Below, one piece after another: positions 25,734-33,882 of a stretch of DNA of 64,000 nucleotides. Source of the DNA: Priestia filamentosa (GTDB lineage: Bacteria; Bacillota; Bacilli; Bacillales; Bacillaceae_H); assembly GCF_900177535.1 (NCBI RefSeq), contig NZ_FXAJ01000002.1:620001-684000 (forward strand). Reading direction: 5' to 3'. The position numbers were made by a program, and so were the translations under genes. The first letter of the stretch is position 1; each line of letters begins with the position of its first letter. Below the pieces are notes generated by a model. That model ran no database searches. It saw nothing but the letters and a program-made list of their open reading frames with translations, and had not been told where the DNA came from.

Positions 25734-25759
25734 GTTTGAGTAAACGAGGAGACGGGTAG
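25734..25759 (+). promoter_or_regulatory. sigma-B type promoter of yjgB
   Basis: GTTTGA (25734-25739), 14 bases, GGGTAG (25754-25759), 47 bases before the coding start. Fits the general-stress consensus. Confidence 0.65.
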
Positions 25760-25806
25760 AAGTATAAGGGATGGAAAACTTGAAGGTGAATGAGGAGGTT
25801 TAAATC

Positions 25807-26373
25807 ATGAAAAAAGCAAAAATGATCGCTGCTACAGCTTTAATTGGAGCATCTTTTGCAGGCGGCATTGGCGCAACTGTTCATGCAGAGAGCCCAAACA
25901 TGACTAAAACAACAAATATTAAAGATGAGCAAAAACAAATGGCGTTAAATACACTGCTAGGCTTGTATAGTAAAGCCCAAGAAGGTAAAGTTTATGGAGG
26001 ATTTAGCGATCAGTTTGTTGTTGGAGAAACAACGCGTACAGATGTATATAACAGCATTGGTAAGCCTTATTCAGTAGAAGGGAACTTTGAACATTATTCA
26101 GGTTCAATGGGGCAAGCTTCTTATGACTTCTCCTATGATAAAAAAGGAGTATTAAAAGAAGTGCGCTACTTTGGGACAAATGTGGAACGCCAAACAAATC
26201 TTGGCGGCATTACACCTGAAATGATAATAAAACATTTAGGGAAAGAAGACCGTACACACATTATTACAGGAACAAATGAAACAAACCATATTTATGATTT
26301 AGGAGATTATACGCTTGAATTTGTGGAAAGTGCTGACCATACGATAAGTCACGTGAACTTAGTCGCACAATAA
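25807..26373 (+). CDS. YjgB family secreted protein (DUF4309)
   Basis: 188 residues with a Sec signal peptide (KKAKMIAATALIGASFAGGIGATVHAES, cut after HAE or nearby). The mature domain YSKAQEGKVYGGFSDQFVVGETTRTDVYNSIGKPYSVEG and GTNVERQTNLGGITPEMIIKHLG matches the DUF4309/YjgB family, a stress-induced extracellular protein of unknown activity. AATGAGGAGG precedes the ATG. A sigma-B-type promoter and a terminator frame it as a single-gene unit. Confidence 0.85.
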   Translation: MKKAKMIAATALIGASFAGGIGATVHAESPNMTKTTNIKDEQKQMALNTLLGLYSKAQEGKVYGGFSDQFVVGETTRTDVYNSIGKPYSVEGNFEHYSGSMGQASYDFSYDKKGVLKEVRYFGTNVERQTNLGGITPEMIIKHLGKEDRTHIITGTNETNHIYDLGDYTLEFVESADHTISHVNLVAQ

Positions 26374-26400
26374 AAAAGAGAAGGGATTCTCTCTTTTTTA
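26373..26400 (+). terminator. terminator of yjgB
   Basis: AAAAAAGAGA / TCTCTCTTTTTT hairpin with a 6-base loop overlapping the stop codon. Confidence 0.75.
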
Positions 26401-26417
26401 TTGTGTTTTTATAGGGG

Positions 26418-26639
26418 CTATATAAATAGATAAATCAAAACCGCAAGGACGTTTGGAATGGCAATCAATATAAATCTCTTTGATTCTTCCAAACGTCCGA
26501 TTTTTCTTTTTTTTCGATGAGAAGACATCGTGCCTTTATTTCCTAGAATTAGACTGTCAAGGAAGTAGGCTAGTGCTAAAACGAGATTAATAAAGGCAAC
26601 TCCCCCGCAAACATAATAAACATATTTCCATTCTCCCAT
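26418..26639 (-). CDS. DUF5316-like membrane protein
   Basis: 73 residues from the first ATG: VCGGVAFINLVLALAYFLDSLILGNKG, a basic loop SSHRKKRKIGRLEES, and a last helix FILIAIPNVLAVLIYLFI. DUF5316 members have one more helix at the N-terminus, and the frame stays open upstream to 26729, encoding RKGLISGILILLVILVTSYF. That extension has no ATG, GTG or TTG, but AGAAGGG precedes ATC-ATT-ATC-ATA, so a rare start codon is possible. Otherwise the gene is truncated. Confidence 0.55.
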   Translation of the reverse strand: MGEWKYVYYVCGGVAFINLVLALAYFLDSLILGNKGTMSSHRKKRKIGRLEESKRFILIAIPNVLAVLIYLFI

Positions 26640-26881
26640 AAAATAGGAAGTGACAAGGATAACAAGTAAGATAAGTATACCCGATATTAAGCCTTTTCTT
26701 ATGATAATGATCCCTTCTTTCTGAAATCTTTATACATATTTTACCATAAAAATAATTTTATAGAAATATCAAGGAAATCATTCTCGTATAGGTAAAAGAA
26801 GAGGCGCACTATTAATAACGTAGTTAAGCTATACAAGGAAGCGTTATTACAGAATTTAGGGAAAGAAGAGGGAGGCGCATA

Positions 26882-26965
26882 ATGTATGAATATGAATTTT
26901 ATTTTCATATAGGATACTATGAAAGTGGTTATGAAGCAGTCGCCCGTAAACATAAAAATGAGTAA
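26882..26965 (+). CDS. possible 27-residue peptide gene
   Basis: ATG behind GGGAGG encodes a Tyr-rich peptide beginning MYEYEFYFHIGYYESGYEAV. Good ribosome site but no known family. The segment 26741-26881 upstream shows nothing else. Confidence 0.3.
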   Translation: MYEYEFYFHIGYYESGYEAVARKHKNE

Positions 26966-27004
26966 TTTGGATTTTCTTCAAGAGTGAAATTATTTCTTTT
27001 ATGC

Positions 27005-27010
27005 TATAAT
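27005..27010 (+). promoter_or_regulatory. -10 box of yjdF RNA
   Basis: TATAAT about 130 bases before the yjdF coding start. The -35 is weak. Transcription would begin just before the conserved leader. Confidence 0.4.
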
Positions 27011-27011
27011 T

Positions 27012-27137
27012 TGTATATGAAATGAAAAAACACAATTCGGTTGGTAGTCCGGATGCATCATAATAAATGAATGTCAGTAGCCTTCCCCTCCTCGGGATGT
27101 CCATCATTTCGTAGTATTTTGTAGAGGAGGGAATCGT
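27012..27137 (+). ncRNA. yjdF-type riboswitch leader
   Basis: A roughly 125-base leader directly before the yjdF gene with a conserved-looking core (AATTCGGTTGGTAGTCC). CCCTCCTC (27086-27093) can pair with GAGGAGGG (27124-27131), which contains the ribosome site. The yjdF motif is known to bind azaaromatic compounds and control translation of yjdF. The call rests on position, core and SD pairing, not on a covariance search. Confidence 0.7.
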
Positions 27138-27138
27138 T

Positions 27139-27552
27139 ATGAAGTTAACGATTTACCATGATGGTCAGTTCTGGATTGGAATGATTGAAATGGTAAGTGA
27201 CGGACATTTAAAAGCATTTCGTCACGTGTTTGGAGGAGAACCTAAAGATTCAGAAGTGTTAACTTTTATCTACCATGAACTTTCAACTCTTATTCATAAT
27301 TCGCATCAATCAGGTATCCACGTAAAACAAAACTGTCCCAACCGCATCAACCCTAAACGGTTACAGCGCAGAGTAGCAAAAGAGATGAAAAGAACCGGAG
27401 CATCAACAAAAGCCCAAGAAGCGGTTAAGCAAGAACATGAAGAACGAAAAAAGCAACGTAAGCATATCACAAAGCAGCACCGTGAAGAAGAAAAGCAGCG
27501 AAAATATCTCCTTAGAAAGAAAAAGGCAAAAGCGAAGCATAAAGGAAGATAG
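27139..27552 (+). CDS. yjdF: YjdF family protein (DUF2992)
   Basis: 137 residues. The N-terminal domain (MKLTIYHDGQFWIGMIEMVSDGHLKAFRHVFGGEPKDSEVLTFI) is YjdF-specific. The C-terminal half is a basic coiled tail (EERKKQRKHITKQHREEEKQ), likely helical and nucleic-acid-friendly. Function is unknown; the family's riboswitch implies a response to aromatic heterocycles. GGAGGG lies in the upstream RNA fold. Confidence 0.85.
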   Translation: MKLTIYHDGQFWIGMIEMVSDGHLKAFRHVFGGEPKDSEVLTFIYHELSTLIHNSHQSGIHVKQNCPNRINPKRLQRRVAKEMKRTGASTKAQEAVKQEHEERKKQRKHITKQHREEEKQRKYLLRKKKAKAKHKGR

Positions 27553-27554
27553 AG

Positions 27555-27588
27555 AAAAAAGATCCCTCGTAATTGGGGGATCTTTTTT
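27555..27588. terminator. bidirectional terminator
   Basis: AAAAAAGATCCC / GGGATCTTTTTT between yjdF and the convergent glycosyltransferase gene. Confidence 0.9.
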
Positions 27589-27597
27589 GATTTAAGG

Positions 27598-28794
27598 TTA
27601 TTTCACACTTTCACTAAGCGCTTGATGTTTAAAAGAAAAAATTTCGTCTACAGCTTTCTTATATCCACCTGCATTTTTAAAAGAAGCGCTAATTTTTGTA
27701 GTGTTCTCTTTGTAAGAAGATTCACATAAGAGGGTATGAGCTGTTTCTTTTAATTTTTCTGCGGTAATACTGTTGAGATCAAGATGAATACCCGCTCCTA
27801 ACTCTGCAATGCGCTTTGCAACAATAGGTTGATCAACACTTACAGGAAGGACAGCTAATGGAATATTAAAATATAATCCTTCACTTGAACTGTTCATTCC
27901 TCCATGTGTAAAGAACACATCTGTATGTTGCAGCACTTCTAGCTGAGGAACATAGTTTTTCACAATGAAGTTTGCAGGGATATCACCAAGCTCCTCTATT
28001 TTTAATTTTTTACCGATGGACATCACAACGGTTCCTTCAAAATCTGCAAAAGCTTTAAAGCATGTTTGATAAAAATCAATGTTCTCATTGAATATTGTTC
28101 CAAGAGAAATAAAGATTACAGAATCATTTTCTAATTTTTCTAGCGGAAATTCGATATTATGCTGTCTTTTGGCAATAGAGGGTCCAACAAATTTAAATGT
28201 ATCATCAAGCTCTTCACGATACATTTGGTAATGTTCAGAAGTATAGACAATCGTTAGGTCTCCAGGGTTTGGCATAATAGAGCCTTTATGACGGATGAAG
28301 GTTAAATCTACATTATGTTTCTGTTCAATATCTGTTAATATTTTTTCGCTTTCTTCATCAAAACCTTCTATACCTTCTGTTACATCTAGATGTTTTTTCA
28401 TATCTTCTAACATGTTTTTTGTAAAAGCAAACGTTGTGCAATTGCAAAGTTTAGGGATGTTTAGCATTTTCGCTAAAATGACGCCGGCTAGACAAACTTC
28501 ATCATAAATAATATAGTCATATGTTTCATCTTGAATATCAGCCACAATTTTGTCTAATAGAGACCTGTTCATTTCTAAGATTTTTGACATGGTAGGAAGA
28601 GTATTGGCATTCATCGTTTCTGAAAAATCTTCGTATGTTCGGACAACGGCACCAACGTTTTCGAGGCGCTCTCTAAAACGTTCTGTGCAATAATATGTAA
28701 TCGATTCGCCTCTCTCAACTAACTCTTTGACTAATCCAACAGTTGGATTGACATGTCCTTCAGCTGGTAAGTTAATAAATAATACATTAGACAT
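27598..28794 (-). CDS. macrolide-type UDP-glycosyltransferase (YjiC/YojK-like)
   Basis: A 398-residue GT1 enzyme. The N-terminal acceptor domain begins NVLFINLPAEGHVNPTVGLVKELVERGE, and the C-terminal sugar-nucleotide domain has FISLGTIFNEN and the HGGMNSSSEGL motif around residue 300 (equivalent to the HCGW-like donor site). It probably transfers glucose to small aromatic or macrolide acceptors. I start at MSNVLF, after GGAGG; an upstream in-frame ATG adds ten residues without a good site. Monocistronic. Confidence 0.85.
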   Translation of the reverse strand: MSNVLFINLPAEGHVNPTVGLVKELVERGESITYYCTERFRERLENVGAVVRTYEDFSETMNANTLPTMSKILEMNRSLLDKIVADIQDETYDYIIYDEVCLAGVILAKMLNIPKLCNCTTFAFTKNMLEDMKKHLDVTEGIEGFDEESEKILTDIEQKHNVDLTFIRHKGSIMPNPGDLTIVYTSEHYQMYREELDDTFKFVGPSIAKRQHNIEFPLEKLENDSVIFISLGTIFNENIDFYQTCFKAFADFEGTVVMSIGKKLKIEELGDIPANFIVKNYVPQLEVLQHTDVFFTHGGMNSSSEGLYFNIPLAVLPVSVDQPIVAKRIAELGAGIHLDLNSITAEKLKETAHTLLCESSYKENTTKISASFKNAGGYKKAVDEIFSFKHQALSESVK

Positions 28795-29047
28795 GAAACA
28801 GCCTCCTTTTAAATAAATACTCACATTTAAAGATAATTTCGAGTTTTACTTACTTAAACACTCTGAATGTGGAGATTATACCACTTTATCATAAAGTAAT
28901 TCTAGTGAATTTGTTGGATTAGGAGGATGAACCTATTTTAGTGTGAAAAAATGTCTTACATTGTTTAGGTCAATAGTAACCTACTACAATATATTTCTTT
29001 TACTTTAGGGGGATGTTAGCACGATAACAATGAAAAGGGGCATAAAC

Positions 29048-29083
29048 AAAAAAAGCTCCATAGCTAGTATGGAACTCTTTTTT
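29048..29083 (-). terminator. terminator
   Basis: A-rich stem AGCTCCATA / TATGGAACT with a T run on each strand, likely ending the 65-residue membrane-protein gene. The surrounding 28795-29182 gap has no gene I can support. Confidence 0.6.
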
Positions 29084-29182
29084 CTCTACTTTTACTTCAA
29101 AATCTTCGATATCTCCTTAATGTTAAGAATTAGCCAAAGAAATGAAAAGCTTTTTAAAATTTCTCCGTCTTTACATCTATAT

Positions 29183-29380
29183 CTAAAAACTCTTTTGGTA
29201 TTTATATGAACTTCGAAAAATTAGAATATCGAAAAAAAGAATCATGACTATCATCGTTTGCACATATGACACAATGCCTAATCTTTTTAATGAGCTTTCT
29301 TTTTTCGTAAGAAAGGTGTCACATAAAAGATTAAGCATAAAGAAAATGATTAGGGCAAAAAGTGCTTCAGCAATGATCAT
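29183..29380 (-). CDS. small membrane protein of unknown function
   Basis: 65 residues, two helices (AEALFALIIFFMLNLLCDTFL and VSYVQTMIVMILFFDILIF) joined by TKKESSLKRLG. GGGAGAATAAAGAT precedes the ATG. No family recognised. Confidence 0.5.
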   Translation of the reverse strand: MIIAEALFALIIFFMLNLLCDTFLTKKESSLKRLGIVSYVQTMIVMILFFDILIFRSSYKYQKSF

Positions 29381-29475
29381 ATCTTTATTCTCCCATCCTT
29401 AAAAACGGATTGATTTTTCTCCTATTGTATAAGAAAACTTTGTTTTATGGAAATTTATTGAATTAACCGTTCTTT

Positions 29476-29520
29476 TAATGAAATATATATATAACAATAA
29501 GTAATATATATATTTCATTA
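29476..29520. promoter_or_regulatory. 17-bp perfect inverted repeat, probable XRE operator
   Basis: Left arm TAATGAAATATATATAT, 11 bases, and an exact complementary right arm, ending 18 bases before the XRE start codon. Small autoregulated XRE repressors commonly bind such a dyad at their own promoter. Confidence 0.6.
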
Positions 29521-29538
29521 TATCGAGAAGGTGTTAGT

Positions 29539-29739
29539 TTGGAAAACAAAGTGAAATTAGCGCGCGTTGAAAAGTCAATGACTCAGCAAGACTTAGCTAA
29601 GAAAGTTAATGTGACAAGACAAACGATTGGATTAATTGAAAAAGGAGAATATAATCCGTCTCTAAAGCTCTGTCTTAATATTGCCCATGCTTTAGGAAAA
29701 ACGTTAGATGACCTATTTTGGAAAGGGGAAGAAAGATGA
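29539..29739 (+). CDS. XRE family small DNA-binding regulator
   Basis: 66 residues, nearly all one helix-turn-helix: TQQDLAKKVNVTRQTIGLIEKGEYNPSLKLCLNIAHALGKTLDDLFW. Starts with TTG after GAAGGTG. It overlaps the following membrane-protein gene by four bases (ATGA), an arrangement typical of XRE plus DUF3278/DUF6773-type membrane pairs in which the membrane partner may sense an external signal or control the regulator. Confidence 0.85.
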   Translation: MENKVKLARVEKSMTQQDLAKKVNVTRQTIGLIEKGEYNPSLKLCLNIAHALGKTLDDLFWKGEER

Positions 29740-30197
29740 AGAAATCGTGGCTATCGATCTTTTTACCAGAAGATGAGTATAAAGAAAAAAGGATTTTATA
29801 TTTTTTAGGAGAAGCCGCTATTATAGGGATATGTGTTAGTCTTTTATTTCTAATTGCAAGCTATATTTATCCACTTCGTCTGATCAACACGAGCCTATTT
29901 TTTAGTTTCGTCGTAGTTGGACAGGTTATCTATATCTTTTTAAGATATATCTTTGCTGGAATGGAATATACGAACACGTTTAGCAGCAACGATTATAAAA
30001 GAGAAATGAAAAAAATCTTTTTTCAATCTCTTACATTTATGTTTGTATTTTTTGCGTTCTATGTATTGATTAGCGGTCTTCCACAAAAACAGCCCGAGTG
30101 GAGAAACATGATTTGCTTGCCAATTCTTAGCAGTTTTTTAATGTTTTTAATGAATTTCATTTCTCTTAAATCATCGTATAGAAAAAATAATGGATAA
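29736..30197 (+). CDS. membrane protein paired with XRE regulator (DUF3278-like)
   Basis: 153 residues, four helices (about 22-44, 56-77, 93-113, 122-142), with an N-terminal cytoplasmic stretch SWLSIFLPEDEYKEKRIL. Starts on the ATG that overlaps the XRE stop. Related pairs are widespread in Firmicutes, and their purpose is unknown. A longer TTG frame reads into the XRE gene. Confidence 0.65.
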   Translation: MKKSWLSIFLPEDEYKEKRILYFLGEAAIIGICVSLLFLIASYIYPLRLINTSLFFSFVVVGQVIYIFLRYIFAGMEYTNTFSSNDYKREMKKIFFQSLTFMFVFFAFYVLISGLPQKQPEWRNMICLPILSSFLMFLMNFISLKSSYRKNNG

Positions 30198-30288
30198 AAG
30201 TCATTACCTATTTTATGTCGTCTCTTCATATTCGTAAACAACATTTACAATGTATCGGCAAAGAAAATAAACGATAGGAGAACATAAA

Positions 30289-30677
30289 ATGAAGAAAATA
30301 CGGTTTCTTACTTTATTACTATTTGCCGGTTCCTTATTAATTGCTTGCAGTAATAAAACAATAGCAAGCGAGTCAGCTAAGCCAACTGTTAAAGAAATCT
30401 TAAAAGAAGACAGCAACGCTGATATCATTCAGTTAAATGATACAGTTTATAAAGCGGGCGTTGATTGAGTGGGAAAAGAAAAAGTAACGAAAAACATAAG
30501 AATGGGGCAGATTGATTCCACATTTTCAAAGGGCAAGATATTCGTTTTTTTTGAAATGGGATGGCAACGGTTTTACCTGTAGGAACGGAGATCTATTCTG
30601 TGGAAGAAAATGTAGATATTTTGATTGCTGAAGGAAATGATGAAATAGAGAAGTATGTAGCATTAGCGGAGGAATAG
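30289..30677 (+). pseudogene. inactivated lipoprotein gene
   Basis: Begins MKKIRFLTLLLFAGSLLIACS, a lipoprotein signal with the lipobox LIAC (Cys20). A TGA interrupts the frame after residue 59 where TGG would fit, and beyond an eight-T run (cgTTTTTTTTgaa) the continuation ATVLPVGTEIYSVEENVDIL is in another phase, ending at a TAG. The stop and frameshift argue for a decayed gene rather than programmed recoding. A terminator follows. Confidence 0.7.
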
Positions 30678-30700
30678 GCAGAATCATTAGAGATAATGTA

Positions 30701-30742
30701 GCAAAAAAAACATAGGGGGTTAACCCCCTATGTTTTTTTTGC
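30701..30742. terminator. symmetric terminator
   Basis: AAAAAAAACATAGGGGG / CCCCCTATGTTTTTTTT around a TTAA centre. Serves both flanking units. Confidence 0.9.
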
Positions 30743-30763
30743 TATAATGCACCTATTAGACCA

Positions 30764-31120
30764 TTATACGATTGAATTTTGTTCAACATCTTCTTTAAGA
30801 AGAAAATAGTGTTGCGGCAGTTCCGCAACTGTGAACAAAATAGCTGTAAATACTGCACCAGGAAAAAGGACGTATGCATTTTCAAATCCGTACGGCAAAA
30901 TATAGGTAATAAAGAACGCCGTGAAGAAGTCGATAATGAGCGTAATAATTTTAGTATGAGAACGAAGCAAAATGCGTTCTACATACCTTGTGACAAGAGC
31001 AATCGCCACACCAATGATAATTGGTTGCCAGTAGGAAGAATAAAAGATACCGGGGAAAATAAAGGCCGCAAATGTTGCTAAAACAGGGGTTAAAATCAAT
31101 TTGATAAGTAAAATAGTCAT
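30764..31120 (-). CDS. YndM family membrane protein (DUF2512)
   Basis: 118 residues with four helices. It begins LLIKLILTPVLATFAAFIFPGIFYSSYWQPIIIGVAIALVTRYVE and has the family's second half LIIDFFTAFFITYILPY and VFTAILFTVAELPQHYFL. Function unknown. AAAAGGAGACGCACA precedes the ATG. Confidence 0.8.
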   Translation of the reverse strand: MTILLIKLILTPVLATFAAFIFPGIFYSSYWQPIIIGVAIALVTRYVERILLRSHTKIITLIIDFFTAFFITYILPYGFENAYVLFPGAVFTAILFTVAELPQHYFLLKEDVEQNSIV

Positions 31121-31187
31121 TGTGCGTCTCCTTTTTATAAGTTAACGCTAGTATGTGTAATAAAAAAGAATTCACGCATACTACAAC

Positions 31188-31220
31188 AAAAAAAGGCTCC
31201 TAGATGGAGAAGCCTTTTTT
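31188..31220 (-). terminator. terminator of the small basic gene
   Basis: Minus-strand GGCTTCTCC / GGAGCC with a T run. Confidence 0.6.
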
Positions 31221-31223
31221 CTT

Positions 31224-31349
31224 TTACGCCGAAGGTTTATAGTTTGATGCGGGTTTTTTTGCGGGTTTTGGTCTTAAATTTTTAAGCTGTTTTTTCAAGT
31301 ATTCTTTTAAAAGGCGCTTCTTTCGGATACTTTTATCTCGATTTTTCAT
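31224..31349 (-). CDS. small highly basic protein, 41 residues
   Basis: The sequence begins MKNRDKSIRKKRLLKEYLKK and ends KPASNYKPSA, about 40 percent Lys/Arg. GGTGGTGATGTGAA precedes the ATG. Such short basic proteins bind nucleic acid or ribosomes in several Bacillus cases; no specific family recognised. Confidence 0.55.
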   Translation of the reverse strand: MKNRDKSIRKKRLLKEYLKKQLKNLRPKPAKKPASNYKPSA

Positions 31350-31416
31350 TTCACATCACCACCTCTATTGTACTCAAAAGGGAGGCATTTCGTGCTAGAT
31401 AAAAGACAAAAAGATA

Positions 31417-31614
31417 CTATCGACCTTGCAAGTTTGTCAATTTAGACAGCATGCGCTCGCCGCTTTTCATTGAGGAACCACATAAAGGGCAGCTTGGCTT
31501 TTCATCGAACGAGAAGTTTTTTCGCATCCATCCTACGCATTCCGTTGATTCGCATTCCCATACAGCAACTTCTTCTTGTACTTCTTCTTCGGTATTTCGT
31601 TTACTCCAATGCAT
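31417..31614 (-). CDS. YdjO family cold-inducible protein
   Basis: 65 residues with a zinc-ribbon-like arrangement: WECESTECVGWMR (Cys-x4-Cys) and SCPLCGSSMKSGERML (CPLC). This matches the YdjO family induced by cold shock in Bacillus. GAGGAG precedes the ATG. The adjoining 31615-31986 contains no further gene I can support. Confidence 0.75.
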   Translation of the reverse strand: MHWSKRNTEEEVQEEVAVWECESTECVGWMRKNFSFDEKPSCPLCGSSMKSGERMLSKLTNLQGR

Positions 31615-31986
31615 AACACCACTCCTCTTTTTTGACAGAGTACGTTCACGTTTGTCACGCTTTGTAAGGAGAACGAATCTGTTTGTTTGCTTAATTTATA
31701 TTGCCATTAGATGAAAGCGATTCAGCCTGTCTAAGCATTACAAATAAAAAATTCACATATCTCCTTGTATTCGCTAAGATGGTACTTTTATGAATACTGT
31801 TAACATGTGAAGGAAATCTGTTATAATTTTTCTAACTAGTCTTAATTATACGCTTATTATTCATCCTTTTCAATGTATATTTATTACAGAAAAGGAGGCA
31901 TATAAAGATAAATGCGTCATATATGCTCTATAATGTTTAATATGAATATCTTTAACATCTTGTGTAAGACAAGTGGAGGGGAAGTT

Positions 31987-32376
31987 GTGAAACAAAGATT
32001 TGATGCAACAAATATTGCTTATACATCAATTATTACATACAGCATTACCGTTTGGTTTATCCAATCCGAATGGCTTTTGTTGTTGCTTTTACTTGCGGTT
32101 ATTAGCTTTTGTTGGCCACATCGATATATGTTAAAAAAGCTCCGTTTTTACGAACTAGCTCTTTTATTAGTTGGTTTTATTGTACTTGTTACCATTGGTT
32201 CAGTGCTTGTATGGGGAAGCGATGCGCTTATTTCAAGAGAAATTACTATTGGAGATAATGGGAAAATTGGCGTTCAGTTCCTGCTAATTTTAATTGTGTT
32301 GTTCGGTCTAGGATACTTATTTAAACGTCTATTCAAAAAAATGTTCGGAAAAAGAGTAAATAATAATAAAAAATAG
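31987..32376 (+). CDS. hypothetical membrane protein
   Basis: 129 residues from a GTG start behind GGAGGGGAAG; an in-frame ATG 75 bases upstream lacks a site. Four hydrophobic stretches (about 13-25, 30-42, 58-76, 95-113), a WPHRYMLKKLRFYELALLL segment, and a Lys-rich C-terminus (KKMFGKRVNNNKK). Unknown family. Stands alone before the HAD gene. Confidence 0.55.
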   Translation: MKQRFDATNIAYTSIITYSITVWFIQSEWLLLLLLLAVISFCWPHRYMLKKLRFYELALLLVGFIVLVTIGSVLVWGSDALISREITIGDNGKIGVQFLLILIVLFGLGYLFKRLFKKMFGKRVNNNKK

Positions 32377-32466
32377 AGAATTTTCATTTACTTATTCATT
32401 TTTTCGAGGTAGTCTTATAGAAATAAAGCAATTTTAAAAACATAATGAAAAAGTGGGGAACGCAGA

Positions 32467-33255
32467 ATGATTAAAGCTGTTTTTTTCGATCTTGATGATA
32501 CGCTGCTTTGGGACAAAAAAAGCGTAAAGGAAGCCTTTGTAGCAACATGTACATATGCAAGTCAGAAACATAATGTCGATGTTGAAAAATTAGAAGAAGC
32601 GGTAAGAGAAAAAGCCCGCGAACTTTACTCTTCTTATGAAACCTATGAGTTTACTCAAATGATTGGAATTAATCCTTTTGAAGGACTATGGGGAAACTTT
32701 TTAGATGATGATGATAACTTTCGCAAAATGAAAGATATTGTACCAGCTTATCGAAAAGAAGCGTGGATACAAGGATTAAAGGAGCTCGGCATCGATGATG
32801 AAGCATTTGGAGCAGAGCTTGCAGAACGCTTTCCACTTGAACGTCGTAAGCATCCGTTCGTATATGAAGAAAGCTTTCGTACGTTAGATAAGCTAAAAGA
32901 GAATTACCGTCTTCTTTTATTAACAAACGGTTCTCCAGATCTTCAAAATACAAAGCTTGAAATCACACCTGAGATTGCTCCTTATTTTGACGAGATTATT
33001 ATTTCAGGAGCATTTGGTCGTGGTAAGCCTGATCCAACGATTTTTGAACACGCTCTTGAAAAAATGGGGTTAGAAAAAGACGATGCTATTATGGTAGGAG
33101 ATAACTTAATGACAGATATTTTAGGTGCCTCACGCATTGGGATGAAATCAGTGTGGATTAACCGTGAAAATAAAGAACGTAATGAAGTTACTCCAACGTA
33201 CGAAATTACCCATTTAGAAGAACTATATCCACTGTTAGAAGAGTTGAATAAATAA
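32467..33255 (+). CDS. HAD superfamily hydrolase (YsaA-like)
   Basis: A 262-residue phosphatase-type protein. HAD motif [11 protein letters not shown] (nucleophile Asp9 and acid/base Asp11), motif [12 protein letters not shown], motif III Lys in GRGKPDP, motif [15 protein letters not shown] cap domain lies between motifs I and II (about 20-115). The nearest known proteins are putative small-molecule phosphatases; no substrate is implied. Good ribosome site (AAAGTGGGGA). Confidence 0.85.
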   Translation: MIKAVFFDLDDTLLWDKKSVKEAFVATCTYASQKHNVDVEKLEEAVREKARELYSSYETYEFTQMIGINPFEGLWGNFLDDDDNFRKMKDIVPAYRKEAWIQGLKELGIDDEAFGAELAERFPLERRKHPFVYEESFRTLDKLKENYRLLLLTNGSPDLQNTKLEITPEIAPYFDEIIISGAFGRGKPDPTIFEHALEKMGLEKDDAIMVGDNLMTDILGASRIGMKSVWINRENKERNEVTPTYEITHLEELYPLLEELNK

Positions 33256-33288
33256 AAAAAGCCTCCGTCGTTGCGGAGGCTTTTTTTA
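33254..33288. terminator. bidirectional terminator
   Basis: AAAAAAAGCCTCCG / CGGAGGCTTTTTTT between the convergent HAD and padR genes. Confidence 0.9.
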
Positions 33289-33828
33289 TTTCAGTAGGTC
33301 AATTGTCTTTTCAAGCCAGACAATATATCCTTTTTCTCTTTCAATGGCTCTCGTTAAGACGAGGTAGTGACCAAATTGAGGAGAAGAGAACGTAATCGGT
33401 ATTTCATCTTCTTCTAGTAAAGATAGCGTTTTTTGAAGCTTTGAAAGATTTTCTTTCCTCTTAACAAGCTGATCGTTAAAAAGGTCATATGCTTCTTCTT
33501 TCTCCATAGCTGAAATAAAGTATGTTTTTAGCATAAATTCATCTTTGTTTACACTTGAATCTCGCTCCACTTTTTCAAGCCACTCTGAAAGCTCTTTTTC
33601 TCCAAGCGAAGTAATTTCATATACTTTTTTTTCAAGTTTTGTTCCTTGAACAACGACTTCATACTGAATAAATCCTTCATCTGTCAGCTTTCGTAATTCA
33701 GGATAAATTTGGCTATGTTTGGCTGTCCAAAACTGTCCAAGTGGTCCTTTAAATTTACTTGTAATATCGTACCCTGTTAATTTCTCGTTGTAGAGAAGTC
33801 CTAGTATCGCATATTTTAAAATCCGCAT
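33286..33828 (-). CDS. padR: PadR, phenolic acid repressor
   Basis: 180 residues. N-terminal winged helix (KYAILGLLYNEKLTGYDITSKF, then QIYPELRKLTDEGFIQYEVV) and a C-terminal helical domain (residues about 95-178). Divergent from padC, the gene repressed by PadR in Bacillus until phenolic acids such as p-coumarate or ferulate bind. The intergenic region holds an exact PadR-type site. Confidence 0.9.
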   Translation of the reverse strand: MRILKYAILGLLYNEKLTGYDITSKFKGPLGQFWTAKHSQIYPELRKLTDEGFIQYEVVVQGTKLEKKVYEITSLGEKELSEWLEKVERDSSVNKDEFMLKTYFISAMEKEEAYDLFNDQLVKRKENLSKLQKTLSLLEEDEIPITFSSPQFGHYLVLTRAIEREKGYIVWLEKTIDLLK

Positions 33829-33850
33829 GCTTTGCCTCCAGCTCTATTAT

Positions 33851-33879
33851 TTGACACTATTATATCATAGTGTTAATAT
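33851..33879 (+). promoter_or_regulatory. promoter of the DUF3237-padC operon
   Basis: TTGACA (33851-33856), 17 bases, TAATAT (33874-33879). An inverted repeat fills the spacer. Confidence 0.75.
33854..33873. promoter_or_regulatory. second dyad in the padC promoter spacer
   Basis: ACACTAT, 6 bases, ATAGTGT, covering the promoter spacer. It differs from the ATGT-N8-ACAT site downstream, so it may bind a second repressor or extend the PadR site. Confidence 0.5.
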
Positions 33880-33882
33880 AAA

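Noticed and set aside
30289-30677. Programmed frameshift or stop read-through in the lipoprotein gene
   Set aside because: Both a stop and a frameshift are needed, with no slippery heptamer or downstream structure; decay is simpler.
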